From NCBI GenBank assembly GCA_024402595.1, contig JAKSTL010000017.1, positions 1 to 39,505 on the forward strand: a stretch of DNA of 39,505 bases. The letters run 5' to 3'. Source of the stretch: Treponema sp. Its GTDB lineage: Bacteria; Spirochaetota; Spirochaetia; Treponematales; Treponemataceae. The translations under genes and the position numbers were made by a program. Positions 15,941 through 23,558 of the stretch are shown here, one piece after another (the stretch's first letter is position 1; each line of letters opens with the position of its first letter). Under the pieces are notes generated by a model that saw only the letters and a program-made list of their open reading frames with translations, made no database searches and had not been told where the DNA came from.

Positions 15941-16740
15941 TTTCAGTGATAAAAACAGTTTTTAAGTGCAATCTTCAAATAAAAAAACTTCCAGTCAGAA
16001 GGCGTCTGCCAGAACCGCTCGATAACTCGCTAGATGCTGAGCGCTGCAAAGAAACTATTCAACAGCACTCAGAGCCTTTCTGTCATCCGTCTTCTTCCTT
16101 CGCGTTTTTTAATGCAATGGGAATTAAAAACTGTTTTTCAGACAAAGTTCAAATAAAAAAACTTCCAGTCAGAAGTCGTCTGCCAGAACCGCTCACTAGT
16201 TCGCTAGACGCTGAGTGCTGTATGGAAACTATAAATCAGCACTCAGAGCCTTGCTGCCAGATTCTTCCTTCCCTCCCGTTATTTTTAATAAATTGTGTAT
16301 TTAAAAACAGTTTCTAAATGAAAAGTGAAAATAAAAAAAACTTCCAGTCAGAAGTCGTCTGCCAGAACCGCTCGATAACTCGCTAGACGCTGAGCGCTGT
16401 AAGGAAACTATACAACAGTACTCAGAGCCTTGCTGTCAGATTCTTCCTTCCCTCCCGTTATTTTTAATGCGTTGGGGAATTAAAAACAGTTTTAAGTGCA
16501 ATTACAAATAAAAAAACTTTCAGTCAGAAGCCATCTGCCAGAACCGCTCGATATCTCGCTAGACGCTGAGCGCTGTATGGAAACTATAGAACAGCACTCA
16601 GAGTCTTTCTGTCATCCGTCTTCTTTCCTTGCGTTTTTTTAGTGCATTGTGTGTATAAAAACAGTTTTTACAGGCAAAGTTCAAAAAAATAACTACTGGT
16701 CAGAAAGCCTCTGTCTGTCAACAATTAGTCTGTCACTATT
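15941..16740. repeat. Tandem array of about 4.5 units of about 176 bp with conserved hairpins
   Basis: The anchor string CCAGTCAG (or its variant) starts at 15991, 16165, 16344, 16520 and 16696, so units are 174, 179, 176 and 176 bp; the fifth is partial and diverged. Each full unit carries AAAAACWGTTT at its edge, CTTCCAGTCAGAAG, CTGCCAGAACCGCTC, a core CTCGCTAGAYGCTGAG, and a stem made by CTGAGYGCTG and CAGCACTCAG around about 16 nt containing GAAACTAT. Unit 2 pairs perfectly over 10 bp. In units 1 and 4 the variant base gives C-A on plus but G-U on minus, which favours a minus-strand RNA. Unit lengths are not all multiples of three, so it is probably not coding. Confidence 0.85.
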
Positions 16741-16770
16741 GATTTAAAGTGTATTTTTTGTTGATTTGGG

Positions 16771-16875
16771 TATTTTCTTTAAAAAAAATTAAAAAATTAA
16801 AAAAAATTTTTAAAAAATGGTCCGAAATGAAAATATTTTGGCAAATTTATTATGAAGGTTAAATTGAAAACCTTC
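16771..16875 (+). promoter_or_regulatory. A-tract region and 5' leader hairpin before the radical SAM gene
   Basis: Bases 16779-16817 are almost pure A with short T-runs, as in curved or UP-element DNA upstream of strong promoters. GAAGGTT (16854-16860) and AACCTTC (16869-16875) form a 7-bp hairpin 18 nt before the ATG. No clear -35/-10 pair was found; TATTAT near 16848 is a weak -10 candidate. Confidence 0.4.
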
Positions 16876-16893
16876 TGGAGAGGAATTTAGGTT

Positions 16894-18975
16894 ATGGATT
16901 GTTTGGAAGAAATTAAGAAAAAAACTTATGTGTCTGAAAATGAAAAATCTATCTTGGTTTATGATCAAAATACTGGGGAAATGATTTATTCAAAGGACAA
17001 AAATGATTTGGATAAAATCTATGAAAAAATTGTAAAGCAGGAAGAAGTAAAATCTCTTTTTGTAAAAGAAGAAAAAAATGTTTTTAAGCTTAATCTTTCT
17101 ACGCTTTGCAATATGAATTGTGATTATTGTTTCAGAGATAAAGATAACATTTCTAAGACGGATGTGGCAAAAACTAAAAAAATCATCGATTTTATTATGG
17201 ATAAATATTCACCACATGTGGATCATTATTCATTTTCGGTGAATTTAACTTCGGAATCTTTGATTGAGTTAAATAAGATTAAGGAAATCAAGCAATATCT
17301 TGATGAACGGACAAGCCATCTATTTCGGGTTGAAGATTTTAAGAGTTTGGAACATGCTCAAAAATATTTGGATTGTTTTCCCGAAGAACTTATTTTGCAA
17401 GAAAAAGACAAATGTAGTGAATTAAATAGCAAAGAAGCTTTTGTCAAATTACTAAACTCATTTTTAGTTCGAAAAGATATGGTAAGTTTTTTTCCTATGC
17501 CAGAAGGTATGCAATTACCTAGTTGGGAAGCTGAGCAGTACAAGAATCTAAAGAGTTTAGATGATGAACATTTATTGGAGTTTAATCTCCGGTTCTTGGA
17601 ATGTCTTTTTCCTGAAACATTTTTTAGAAAACCTTATTATGTGTTTTATATATGTACCAATGGAACAACTTTTAGTCAGGAAGTTGTCGATTTTTTGAAA
17701 GACATCAAGCTTGATACTTTGTGTATCAGTCTGGATGGGCCTTCTGCGGTTCATAACCTGCATCGTGTTTTCTGTGATGAGAAATCTACTCACAAAATCA
17801 TTTTGGAAAATATAAAAAGGTATATGGCTGCGGGTTTTAAAATTTCTGTTGCTGCTGTGCTTACGAAAGATTATCCGTATCCACTGTTGCTGACCGAATA
17901 TTTTAAAGAATTGGGTGTCACTTCTATTGGAATGACTCCGGTGCGTACAGGAACGGCTTGTAGTTTTGATGAAGAATCAATTGATTTGTTGTTGAAAGGT
18001 TATGAGAAACTGTTTGATCGGATTTTTGAGGATGTGCTAAAGAATGATTATTCGTTGGTAGATTTGTTGAAAGACGATACTATTTTTTCGGGAACAAAAA
18101 TGCTTCTTTTGAAAAATAGAATTGTGAAACGCTGTAAGTGGAATGAGGATACGATTTTCGATGGTGAAGGAAACATTTATCCATGCGATTATTTTATTGG
18201 AAACAGAAAGTATTTACGCGGCAGTATTAATTCAGTTGAAGTGAAGGATGTATTTGACGATAAGCTTTCAGTGGACGATAGAGAAAAGTGTAGAGAATGT
18301 TGGTGTAAGTATTTGTGTGGTGGAACTTGTTACTACAATTCACTAAAGAATATGAAGGATATTTCTGTTCCAGATAGTGTTGAATGCAGATTTAACAAAC
18401 AAATGAGAGTTTTGAGTTTGGGCTTTGTTCAGAAGTTGATTGATAGTGGAATTGATCTTTATGAGTTTGGTAAGAAATTAGGTTTTGAAATTGACGAAGA
18501 AGTTCAGTTTGGTGAGCATTATGTTGTAGAAAATGGATTGGTTTATTCTTTTGCGGGAACTTTAAGTAAAGTTGAATTGGAATTGAGTAGATTGTTTTCG
18601 GATTTGGAACGAAAAGGTGTTAGTTTTTCAAGAAAAGTTTTTTTAGTAGTAAAAAATGTAATTCGTGAAACTAAAGTGGAAGTTCTAGATTTGGATGTGG
18701 TTGTACCTATTTTGGAGGATAATTTTGACTTAAAGGATTATGCCAAAAATGGAATTAGTTTTGTAAGAAAGTTGGATTTTGGAAAATGTATTTCTGGTAA
18801 AGTTGGTTCTTCAAAAGAAGTTGAGACTTTGAGAGGGAAAATCGATTTTACAATTGGAAGATACAGTATTCCGGTAAGTGGCTTGTATTGGTATTTTGCA
18901 GAACCAAAAGCATTTTTAGGCTACAAAGAAGATGAAATCAGTGTATTTATGCCGCGACAAGAAAACACATATTAG
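16894..18975 (+). CDS. Radical SAM/SPASM peptide maturase
   Basis: Enzymes of this class use AdoMet radicals to cross-link or otherwise modify a ribosomal precursor peptide. In the 693-aa protein the radical SAM cluster motif is C72-x3-C76-x2-C79 (TLCNMNCDYCF). The SPASM region supplies C414, C431, then C466-x2-C469-x5-C475-x3-C479 and C498, enough for two auxiliary Fe-S clusters. Odd features: about 140 extra residues (115-250) between the first strand and the CTNGTTF strand, no normal GGEP motif (NLTSESL at 117-123 may replace it), and about 190 residues after SPASM of unknown fold. GGAG/AGGA precede the ATG. It heads a one-way gene set with two leader peptides and their exporter, which are its likely substrates. 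Thioether formation on Cys is likely but not shown. Confidence 0.9.
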   Translation: MDCLEEIKKKTYVSENEKSILVYDQNTGEMIYSKDKNDLDKIYEKIVKQEEVKSLFVKEEKNVFKLNLSTLCNMNCDYCFRDKDNISKTDVAKTKKIIDFIMDKYSPHVDHYSFSVNLTSESLIELNKIKEIKQYLDERTSHLFRVEDFKSLEHAQKYLDCFPEELILQEKDKCSELNSKEAFVKLLNSFLVRKDMVSFFPMPEGMQLPSWEAEQYKNLKSLDDEHLLEFNLRFLECLFPETFFRKPYYVFYICTNGTTFSQEVVDFLKDIKLDTLCISLDGPSAVHNLHRVFCDEKSTHKIILENIKRYMAAGFKISVAAVLTKDYPYPLLLTEYFKELGVTSIGMTPVRTGTACSFDEESIDLLLKGYEKLFDRIFEDVLKNDYSLVDLLKDDTIFSGTKMLLLKNRIVKRCKWNEDTIFDGEGNIYPCDYFIGNRKYLRGSINSVEVKDVFDDKLSVDDREKCRECWCKYLCGGTCYYNSLKNMKDISVPDSVECRFNKQMRVLSLGFVQKLIDSGIDLYEFGKKLGFEIDEEVQFGEHYVVENGLVYSFAGTLSKVELELSRLFSDLERKGVSFSRKVFLVVKNVIRETKVEVLDLDVVVPILEDNFDLKDYAKNGISFVRKLDFGKCISGKVGSSKEVETLRGKIDFTIGRYSIPVSGLYWYFAEPKAFLGYKEDEISVFMPRQENTY

Positions 18976-19009
18976 GGTTTAATTTTAATAAAAAATTATT
19001 GGAGGGTAA

Positions 19010-19927
19010 ATGAGTTTTTTATTAACAAGTTGTCGTGAATTGAATTACAATGAATTATTGGTGGTGAATGGAGGTTGTTCATCAGCACCAGTGCAGCAGT
19101 CCCCGGGGTTCATAAAGACTATATATAACATGATACAGGACAAAAAATCTGGGTCTTCTGGAACAACAGGAACAACTACAACAACAACTTCAACTGGAAC
19201 AAGTATTGTAACTTCATCTAGTTCTTATTGTTCAGGTTCAAGAACATCATCGAGCGGTGGTTGTTCAGGAAGTGTTGTTAAATCAACAAGCTCAACTTCA
19301 CAAGCTGCTACTTCTGGTGTGAAAACAACTCTTTGTGGAACAGGAACTTGTGCAGGTTCCGCTGTAAAAACATATTATAAACAGGAAACTGGCGTACAGA
19401 TTGAAAATGGAGATCATTATTATATACAAAAGCTTTTAGGATCAGAAGATTTGAGCACATATGAAAAATTTAATGACTCTGCTTGTGGAGCAACTTCCTT
19501 ACTTAATGAGGTTATAGAACAATATAAAATTGAAACTGGTCAGACGGTAACAGAAGCTCAGGCAAAGGAAGCATTAAAAGCTGCAATTGCTCAAGAAGGA
19601 CTTAGAGAAAAAGATGCTTTTGTAAAAAATTGGACAACTGCTGCTCAAGCAATGGGTGATGCTTTAGGAATGGAAGGTACTTGGAAGTATGTAGAAAATG
19701 CAGATAATGCAACAGCTATAATTATTTCTATTGATACAAAAAACGATGAAAAAAAGTATGATGGTTATCATGATCATTTTGTAAATTATATAGGTAATGG
19801 ACAGTATTATGATCCTTATACAAATAAAATTGGGCATGTAAGCGATTTACATCTTACAACTAATTGGTATCCTGATGATGGAATAAAATCATGTTATCGA
19901 TATCTTAGTTATACACCTAAAAAATAG
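19010..19927 (+). CDS. Double-glycine leader precursor fused to a cysteine-protease-like domain
   Basis: The 305-aa protein has three parts. Residues 1-22 are a leader ending in Gly-Gly (MSFLLTSCRELNYNELLVVN then GG), shared with the gene at 21003. Residues 23 to about 120 are low complexity, rich in Thr, Ser and Gly, with Cys in repeated settings: SYCSGS (C74), GGCSGS (C85), TLCGTGTCAGS (C109, C114). Residues about 140-305 look like a papain/C39-like fold: NDSACGATSLLNE (C159), HDHFVNYIG (H254 or H256) and YYDPYTN (D268), a Cys-His-Asp order. GGAGG lies 4 nt before the ATG. The radical SAM enzyme just upstream is its likely modifier, and the C39 exporter downstream its likely processor. Whether the domain is active is unknown. 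Confidence 0.8.
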   Translation: MSFLLTSCRELNYNELLVVNGGCSSAPVQQSPGFIKTIYNMIQDKKSGSSGTTGTTTTTTSTGTSIVTSSSSYCSGSRTSSSGGCSGSVVKSTSSTSQAATSGVKTTLCGTGTCAGSAVKTYYKQETGVQIENGDHYYIQKLLGSEDLSTYEKFNDSACGATSLLNEVIEQYKIETGQTVTEAQAKEALKAAIAQEGLREKDAFVKNWTTAAQAMGDALGMEGTWKYVENADNATAIIISIDTKNDEKKYDGYHDHFVNYIGNGQYYDPYTNKIGHVSDLHLTTNWYPDDGIKSCYRYLSYTPKK

Positions 19928-19977
19928 GGGTAAAAAAATTGATGATAAAATAATTTATAAATGAATTAAGAAAAAAT

Positions 19978-20019
19978 CTGTTTTAGAAAATTAGACCTAT
20001 GGTTTGTTTTCTAAAACAG
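19978..20019 (+). terminator. Strong hairpin between the leader-protease gene and the next gene
   Basis: CTGTTTTAGAAAA (19978-19990) and TTTTCTAAAACAG (20007-20019) pair perfectly over 13 bp around a 16-nt loop, 50 bp after the stop at 19927. Only GTTTTAA follows, so termination may be partial, which would set gene dosage in the operon. It could instead protect the 3' end of the upstream mRNA. Confidence 0.55.
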
Positions 20020-20066
20020 GTTTTAAGGGCTTAATTATTATTAAATACATATAAGGAGTTGTGTTT

Positions 20067-20789
20067 ATGAAAAAAATTATTTCAATAGTTATTATTGGAA
20101 TGTTGGCTGGGGGATTATTTGGAGAAAGTCTCACGGAAAAAGTGATTGCTGCTATGCCTGCAGATAAAATTGTGATTATTAATCATGTAGATTATGATCC
20201 AAAAGATGGTCCTTTGGAAAAAGAAGCTGTAAGTAATCATAAGTCTATTCTTAGAATCCAGGAAATGACTTATAAAACATATTATGGTAAAAATTTAGCA
20301 AGAAATCTAGAGATTCCTCAGAAAGTAACACAAACGATGGATTCATATGTAGAATATTTAAAAACAGCTTCTAATTCAAAAGGTCCAACTTCAGATTATA
20401 TTGCAGAAAAACAAAGAATAGAAACCGAAGATTTTTATATAGAATATAGCTTTTCTACTAGAAGTGGTTATGGATTTGCTCATCCTATAGGTTCATATTA
20501 TGGTACTGCTTTTGATAAAAAGAATAATATGGTTTGTGAGTTTGGATTTATTGATTATGAATCTGAGAGAAAGTCTCTAGAGTTTTTAGATCAATTAAAA
20601 GATTATATTCATTATGAAAAACATGAAGAAGGACTTTCTGATGTACCTTTATCAAATTATTATTGGAATGATGATGAAACTATAGAAAGATTTTATTTAG
20701 ATATGAAAGATAAAAAGAAAACATTACCAAAATATGTTTTAGAGTTTCAGGAATTATTTGAAACTTTAATCAACGCTTTCATAGAATAA
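20067..20789 (+). CDS. Hypothetical exported protein in the peptide locus, possible immunity or partner protein
   Basis: I do not recognise the family. The protein (240 aa from the ATG at 20067, which has AAGGAG 8 nt upstream; the GTG at 20061 is too close) starts with a Sec-type signal peptide (KKIISIVIIGMLAGGLFG) without a lipobox Cys. The mature part is charged and mostly helical, with a central beta-like segment (FYIEYSFSTRSGYGFAHPIGSYYG) and no Cys. It has no Gly-Gly leader, so it would use the general export route, not the ABC exporter. It lies directly after the gene with the protease-like domain, where an immunity or chaperone gene is often found. That role is a guess from position. 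Confidence 0.7.
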   Translation: MKKIISIVIIGMLAGGLFGESLTEKVIAAMPADKIVIINHVDYDPKDGPLEKEAVSNHKSILRIQEMTYKTYYGKNLARNLEIPQKVTQTMDSYVEYLKTASNSKGPTSDYIAEKQRIETEDFYIEYSFSTRSGYGFAHPIGSYYGTAFDKKNNMVCEFGFIDYESERKSLEFLDQLKDYIHYEKHEEGLSDVPLSNYYWNDDETIERFYLDMKDKKKTLPKYVLEFQELFETLINAFIE

Positions 20790-20824
20790 AATAGATATTT
20801 ATACCATAGATTTTATTGCAGCTG

Positions 20825-20860
20825 TTTAGGGCCCGAACAGTCTGCAAGGCCTAAGTTTTT
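20825..20860 (+). terminator. Probable intrinsic terminator inside the peptide locus
   Basis: TTAGGGCC (starting at 20826) pairs with GGCCTAA (one bulged G) around about 14 nt, followed by GTTTTT to 20860. It lies 36 bp after the stop at 20789 and would separate the first three genes from the precursor at 21003. Confidence 0.6.
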
Positions 20861-20904
20861 ATCAAAAATCAAGATTTTATTATTTCTTCAATTTTTATCA
20901 ATAA

Positions 20905-20950
20905 CCTGTTTAAAAAATATTTAGAAACAGGCCAGGAGAGTATTGTCTCC
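20905..20950 (+). other. Structured leader before the second precursor gene
   Basis: Two stems follow each other: CCTGTTT (20905-20911) with AAACAGG (20925-20931), and GGAGA (20935-20939) with TCTCC (20946-20950). They lie about 50-100 nt before the ATG at 21003, possibly in its 5' untranslated region. Confidence 0.4.
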
Positions 20951-21002
20951 ACAAGTTTAGAGAGAGTTTATTAAGAAAAAAAAATTAAGGAGAGAAAAGA
21001 AA

Positions 21003-21362
21003 ATGAGTTTCTTATTAAGTAAATCAAATGAATTGGGTTATAAAGCCCTTTTGGCTGTGAATGGTGGATGTAGTGCTTCTGTAGCTGTAGTTAGATCAGG
21101 AGCATCAACAGGTTTTTCAGGGATTCCTCAGTTTATGGGTGCACAGATTAGTTCAATTATGGGACCAATTGGTTATTCAGGTAGTTGTTCAGGTAGCAGT
21201 TCAAAAACAACGACTTCAGTTTCTAGTTATTGTTCAGGATCAGGAGCAACACCGGTAAAACCAGTAACAACTTATGGTTTCTCAACAAATGTACATTACA
21301 CAGAACCACAAAACCATAGAAGCTTTGATGTAGTTTCTACATCAAAGAATAGTTCTTTATAA
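21003..21362 (+). CDS. Double-glycine leader, Cys-Ser-Gly precursor peptide
   Basis: The 119-aa protein has a leader almost the same as that of the gene at 19010: MSFLL, then EL-x-Y-x2-LL-x-VNGG with Gly-Gly at 21-22 and Cys23 right after. The core is rich in Ser, Gly, Thr and Val with YSGSCSGSSS (C62) and SYCSGSGATP (C77), matching the CSGS settings of the larger protein, and ends in a polar tail without a protease-like domain. It is the natural substrate for the radical SAM enzyme and for the C39 exporter encoded 51 bp downstream. GGAGAG lies 9 nt before the ATG. Calling it a RiPP precursor is inference from leader, Cys repeats and context, but the match is close. Confidence 0.85.
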   Translation: MSFLLSKSNELGYKALLAVNGGCSASVAVVRSGASTGFSGIPQFMGAQISSIMGPIGYSGSCSGSSSKTTTSVSSYCSGSGATPVKPVTTYGFSTNVHYTEPQNHRSFDVVSTSKNSSL

Positions 21363-21413
21363 GATTTTATAAAGTTGAACCTGTAAAAATAAAAAACTTG
21401 GAGAGACTTTTTT

Positions 21414-23558
21414 ATGCAGTTAAAACTAAGACTTCAACATGATGAAACAGATTGTGCAGCGGCGTGTTTAGGAATGATACTTGAATATTATGGAAGAGAA
21501 GTAAATATTCGTAAACTTAGAACTGTTGCTGGTACTGATATGCAAGGAACATCTGGTTATGGAATAAAGCTTTGTGCTGAAAAGTTTGGACTGTCTTGCA
21601 AAGGATTCGCAATTCCAGAAAAAAATAGATTGAACGAAATCCCAATGCCAGCCATTTTTCATACAAGGAAAGATTCTCAAGAACATTATGTTGTTGTTGA
21701 ATCTGTAAAAAAAGGCTTTGTCAGAATTTTTGATCCGGCAGAGGGAATTGTAAAAATGCCTTTGTCGGATTTTATTTCAATTTGGACAGGAATTGTTTTC
21801 CTATGCTGTCCTTCTGAACGATTTATTAAAGAAAAGGAAGATAAAAGCCCAATTGTGAAGTTTTTTTCATTGCTGAAACCACATAAATTACTTTTATCAA
21901 AGATTATTGTAGCCAGCATGATTTTGACGATTTTTGGGATTTTGATTTCGTTTTATTTTAGATTCTTAATAGATGAAGTTTTATATTCGGAAGTAAAAGC
22001 TACTTTAAATATTTGTTCGATTGGATACTTATGTATTTTGATTTTTCAAGGTTTTTTATCTTATGCACGAAATCAGATAATTCTTTATTTAGGAACAAAA
22101 ATTGATGTTTGTTTAGTTTGTGATTTCTTTTGTCATCTGCTAAAACTGCCATTAGATTTTTTTACATCAAGAAAAACGGGTGAAGTTTTATCAAGAATTA
22201 GAGACACAGAAACTATAAGGTATACGATTTCTTCAACAACTGTTTCGGTTTTGATTGATACAATAATGATTATTTTTGGAAGCTTGTTTCTGTTTAAAAT
22301 GGGTTCAAACCTATTGTACATTTCGATGATTCCAATTGTTATTTCAGCCGGTATTGTTTGGGGAATAGCAAGACCGTTGAAACAATTGATTAAGAATAGA
22401 TCCATTGCGGAAGCGGAAAAAAATGCATCGATGTATGAAACTATTAATGGAATTGCGACAATAAAAGCTTTGTCTACTGAAAAAAATGCTTTTAGAAGAA
22501 ACGAAGCTCGAATTGTGGAAGCCATAAATAGATGTGTTCGATTGGAAACTTTTGGAAATATAAATAATGCTGTACAAACGTTTATTTCGAGTGTAGGGAC
22601 TTTGCTGGTTTATTGGATTGGTAGTTACAAAATCTTTAATGGAGAAATGTCCTTGGGACAACTGATTTCTTTTGTTACCTTGTCGGGATTCTTTTTGGGA
22701 CCATTGAGTCGTTTGTTGACTATGCAGCCTAATTTGCAGGAAGCCTTTGTTGCGGCGGAACGATTGTCGGATATTATGGATATTGCTGAAGAAGATGAAA
22801 AAGAATCTGGGAATGATGAAGTTTCAAAAATGGAAAAGGAAATTGTATTTGATAAGGTTTGTTTTTCTTATGGAACTCGTGGTAGGGCAATAGATGAGAT
22901 TAATTTGAAGATCGAAAAAGGTAAAAAGATTGCTTTTGTAGGAAAGTCTGGTTCTGGAAAATCAACAATATTGAAACTTCTGATGAAGTTTTATGAAACA
23001 GAAGATGGAAGTATTTTGCTTGATGGAAAGAATATCAGAGATTTGAAAACTAGTGATTATCGGGAGTTGATAGGTTATGTACCACAAGAAAGTCTTTTGT
23101 TTAGTGGAACGATTGGTGAAAATATTGCTTGGGGAATGGATTGTGTAACTAACGAAATGATTGAAGCGGCTGCGAAGGCGGCTCAGGCCTATGACTTTAT
23201 TATGGCTTTGCCTGATAAGTTTAGAACTGTTGTGGGTGAACATGGAGCAACTTTGTCTGGTGGTGAACGACAACGAATAGCATTGGCTAGAATATTGATG
23301 CGTAATCCGGAAATTATTGTTTTGGATGAAGCTACGGCTAGTTTGGATAGTATTTCTGAAAAGGCGATTATGGAAACTGTGAACAGTTTTCATGATAGAA
23401 CAATTATTATGGTTGCACATAGACTTTCGACGATTTGTGGTTGTGACAAGATATATGTGTTGGATAATGGAAAAATTGTTGAAGAAGGAAATCATGAAGA
23501 ATTGTTAAAGATGAATGGAAAATACAAAGAATTATGGAGTGCGCAATATGAAAAATAG
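21414..23558 (+). CDS. Peptidase-containing ABC transporter (C39 type) for leader cleavage and export
   Basis: This class cuts double-glycine leaders and pumps the cargo out using ATP. The 714-aa protein has the three expected domains. The C39 peptidase (1 to about 135) has Q8, C14, H91 and D107 in their family places (LQHDETDCAAAC, SQEHYVVVES, RIFDPAEG). The membrane domain (about 155-450) has about six segments. The ATPase has Walker A GKSGSGKST near 510, signature LSGGERQRIALAR near 614, Walker B IIVLDEAT near 638 and the His switch in MVAHRLST. GGAGAG precedes the ATG. Its stop overlaps the start of the next gene, so the two are translationally coupled. The precursors at 19010 and 21003 are its likely cargo. 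Confidence 0.95.
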   Translation: MQLKLRLQHDETDCAAACLGMILEYYGREVNIRKLRTVAGTDMQGTSGYGIKLCAEKFGLSCKGFAIPEKNRLNEIPMPAIFHTRKDSQEHYVVVESVKKGFVRIFDPAEGIVKMPLSDFISIWTGIVFLCCPSERFIKEKEDKSPIVKFFSLLKPHKLLLSKIIVASMILTIFGILISFYFRFLIDEVLYSEVKATLNICSIGYLCILIFQGFLSYARNQIILYLGTKIDVCLVCDFFCHLLKLPLDFFTSRKTGEVLSRIRDTETIRYTISSTTVSVLIDTIMIIFGSLFLFKMGSNLLYISMIPIVISAGIVWGIARPLKQLIKNRSIAEAEKNASMYETINGIATIKALSTEKNAFRRNEARIVEAINRCVRLETFGNINNAVQTFISSVGTLLVYWIGSYKIFNGEMSLGQLISFVTLSGFFLGPLSRLLTMQPNLQEAFVAAERLSDIMDIAEEDEKESGNDEVSKMEKEIVFDKVCFSYGTRGRAIDEINLKIEKGKKIAFVGKSGSGKSTILKLLMKFYETEDGSILLDGKNIRDLKTSDYRELIGYVPQESLLFSGTIGENIAWGMDCVTNEMIEAAAKAAQAYDFIMALPDKFRTVVGEHGATLSGGERQRIALARILMRNPEIIVLDEATASLDSISEKAIMETVNSFHDRTIIMVAHRLSTICGCDKIYVLDNGKIVEEGNHEELLKMNGKYKELWSAQYEK

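Noticed and set aside
15946..16317. 123-aa open frame over the tandem repeats
   Set aside because: It is made of repeat units (KKLPVRxRLPEPL twice). Unit lengths of 174, 179 and 176 bp break the frame in later units, and there is no ribosome binding site.
15941..16740. CRISPR array
   Set aside because: Whole units of about 176 bp repeat with small differences; there is no short repeat with unique spacers and no cas gene.
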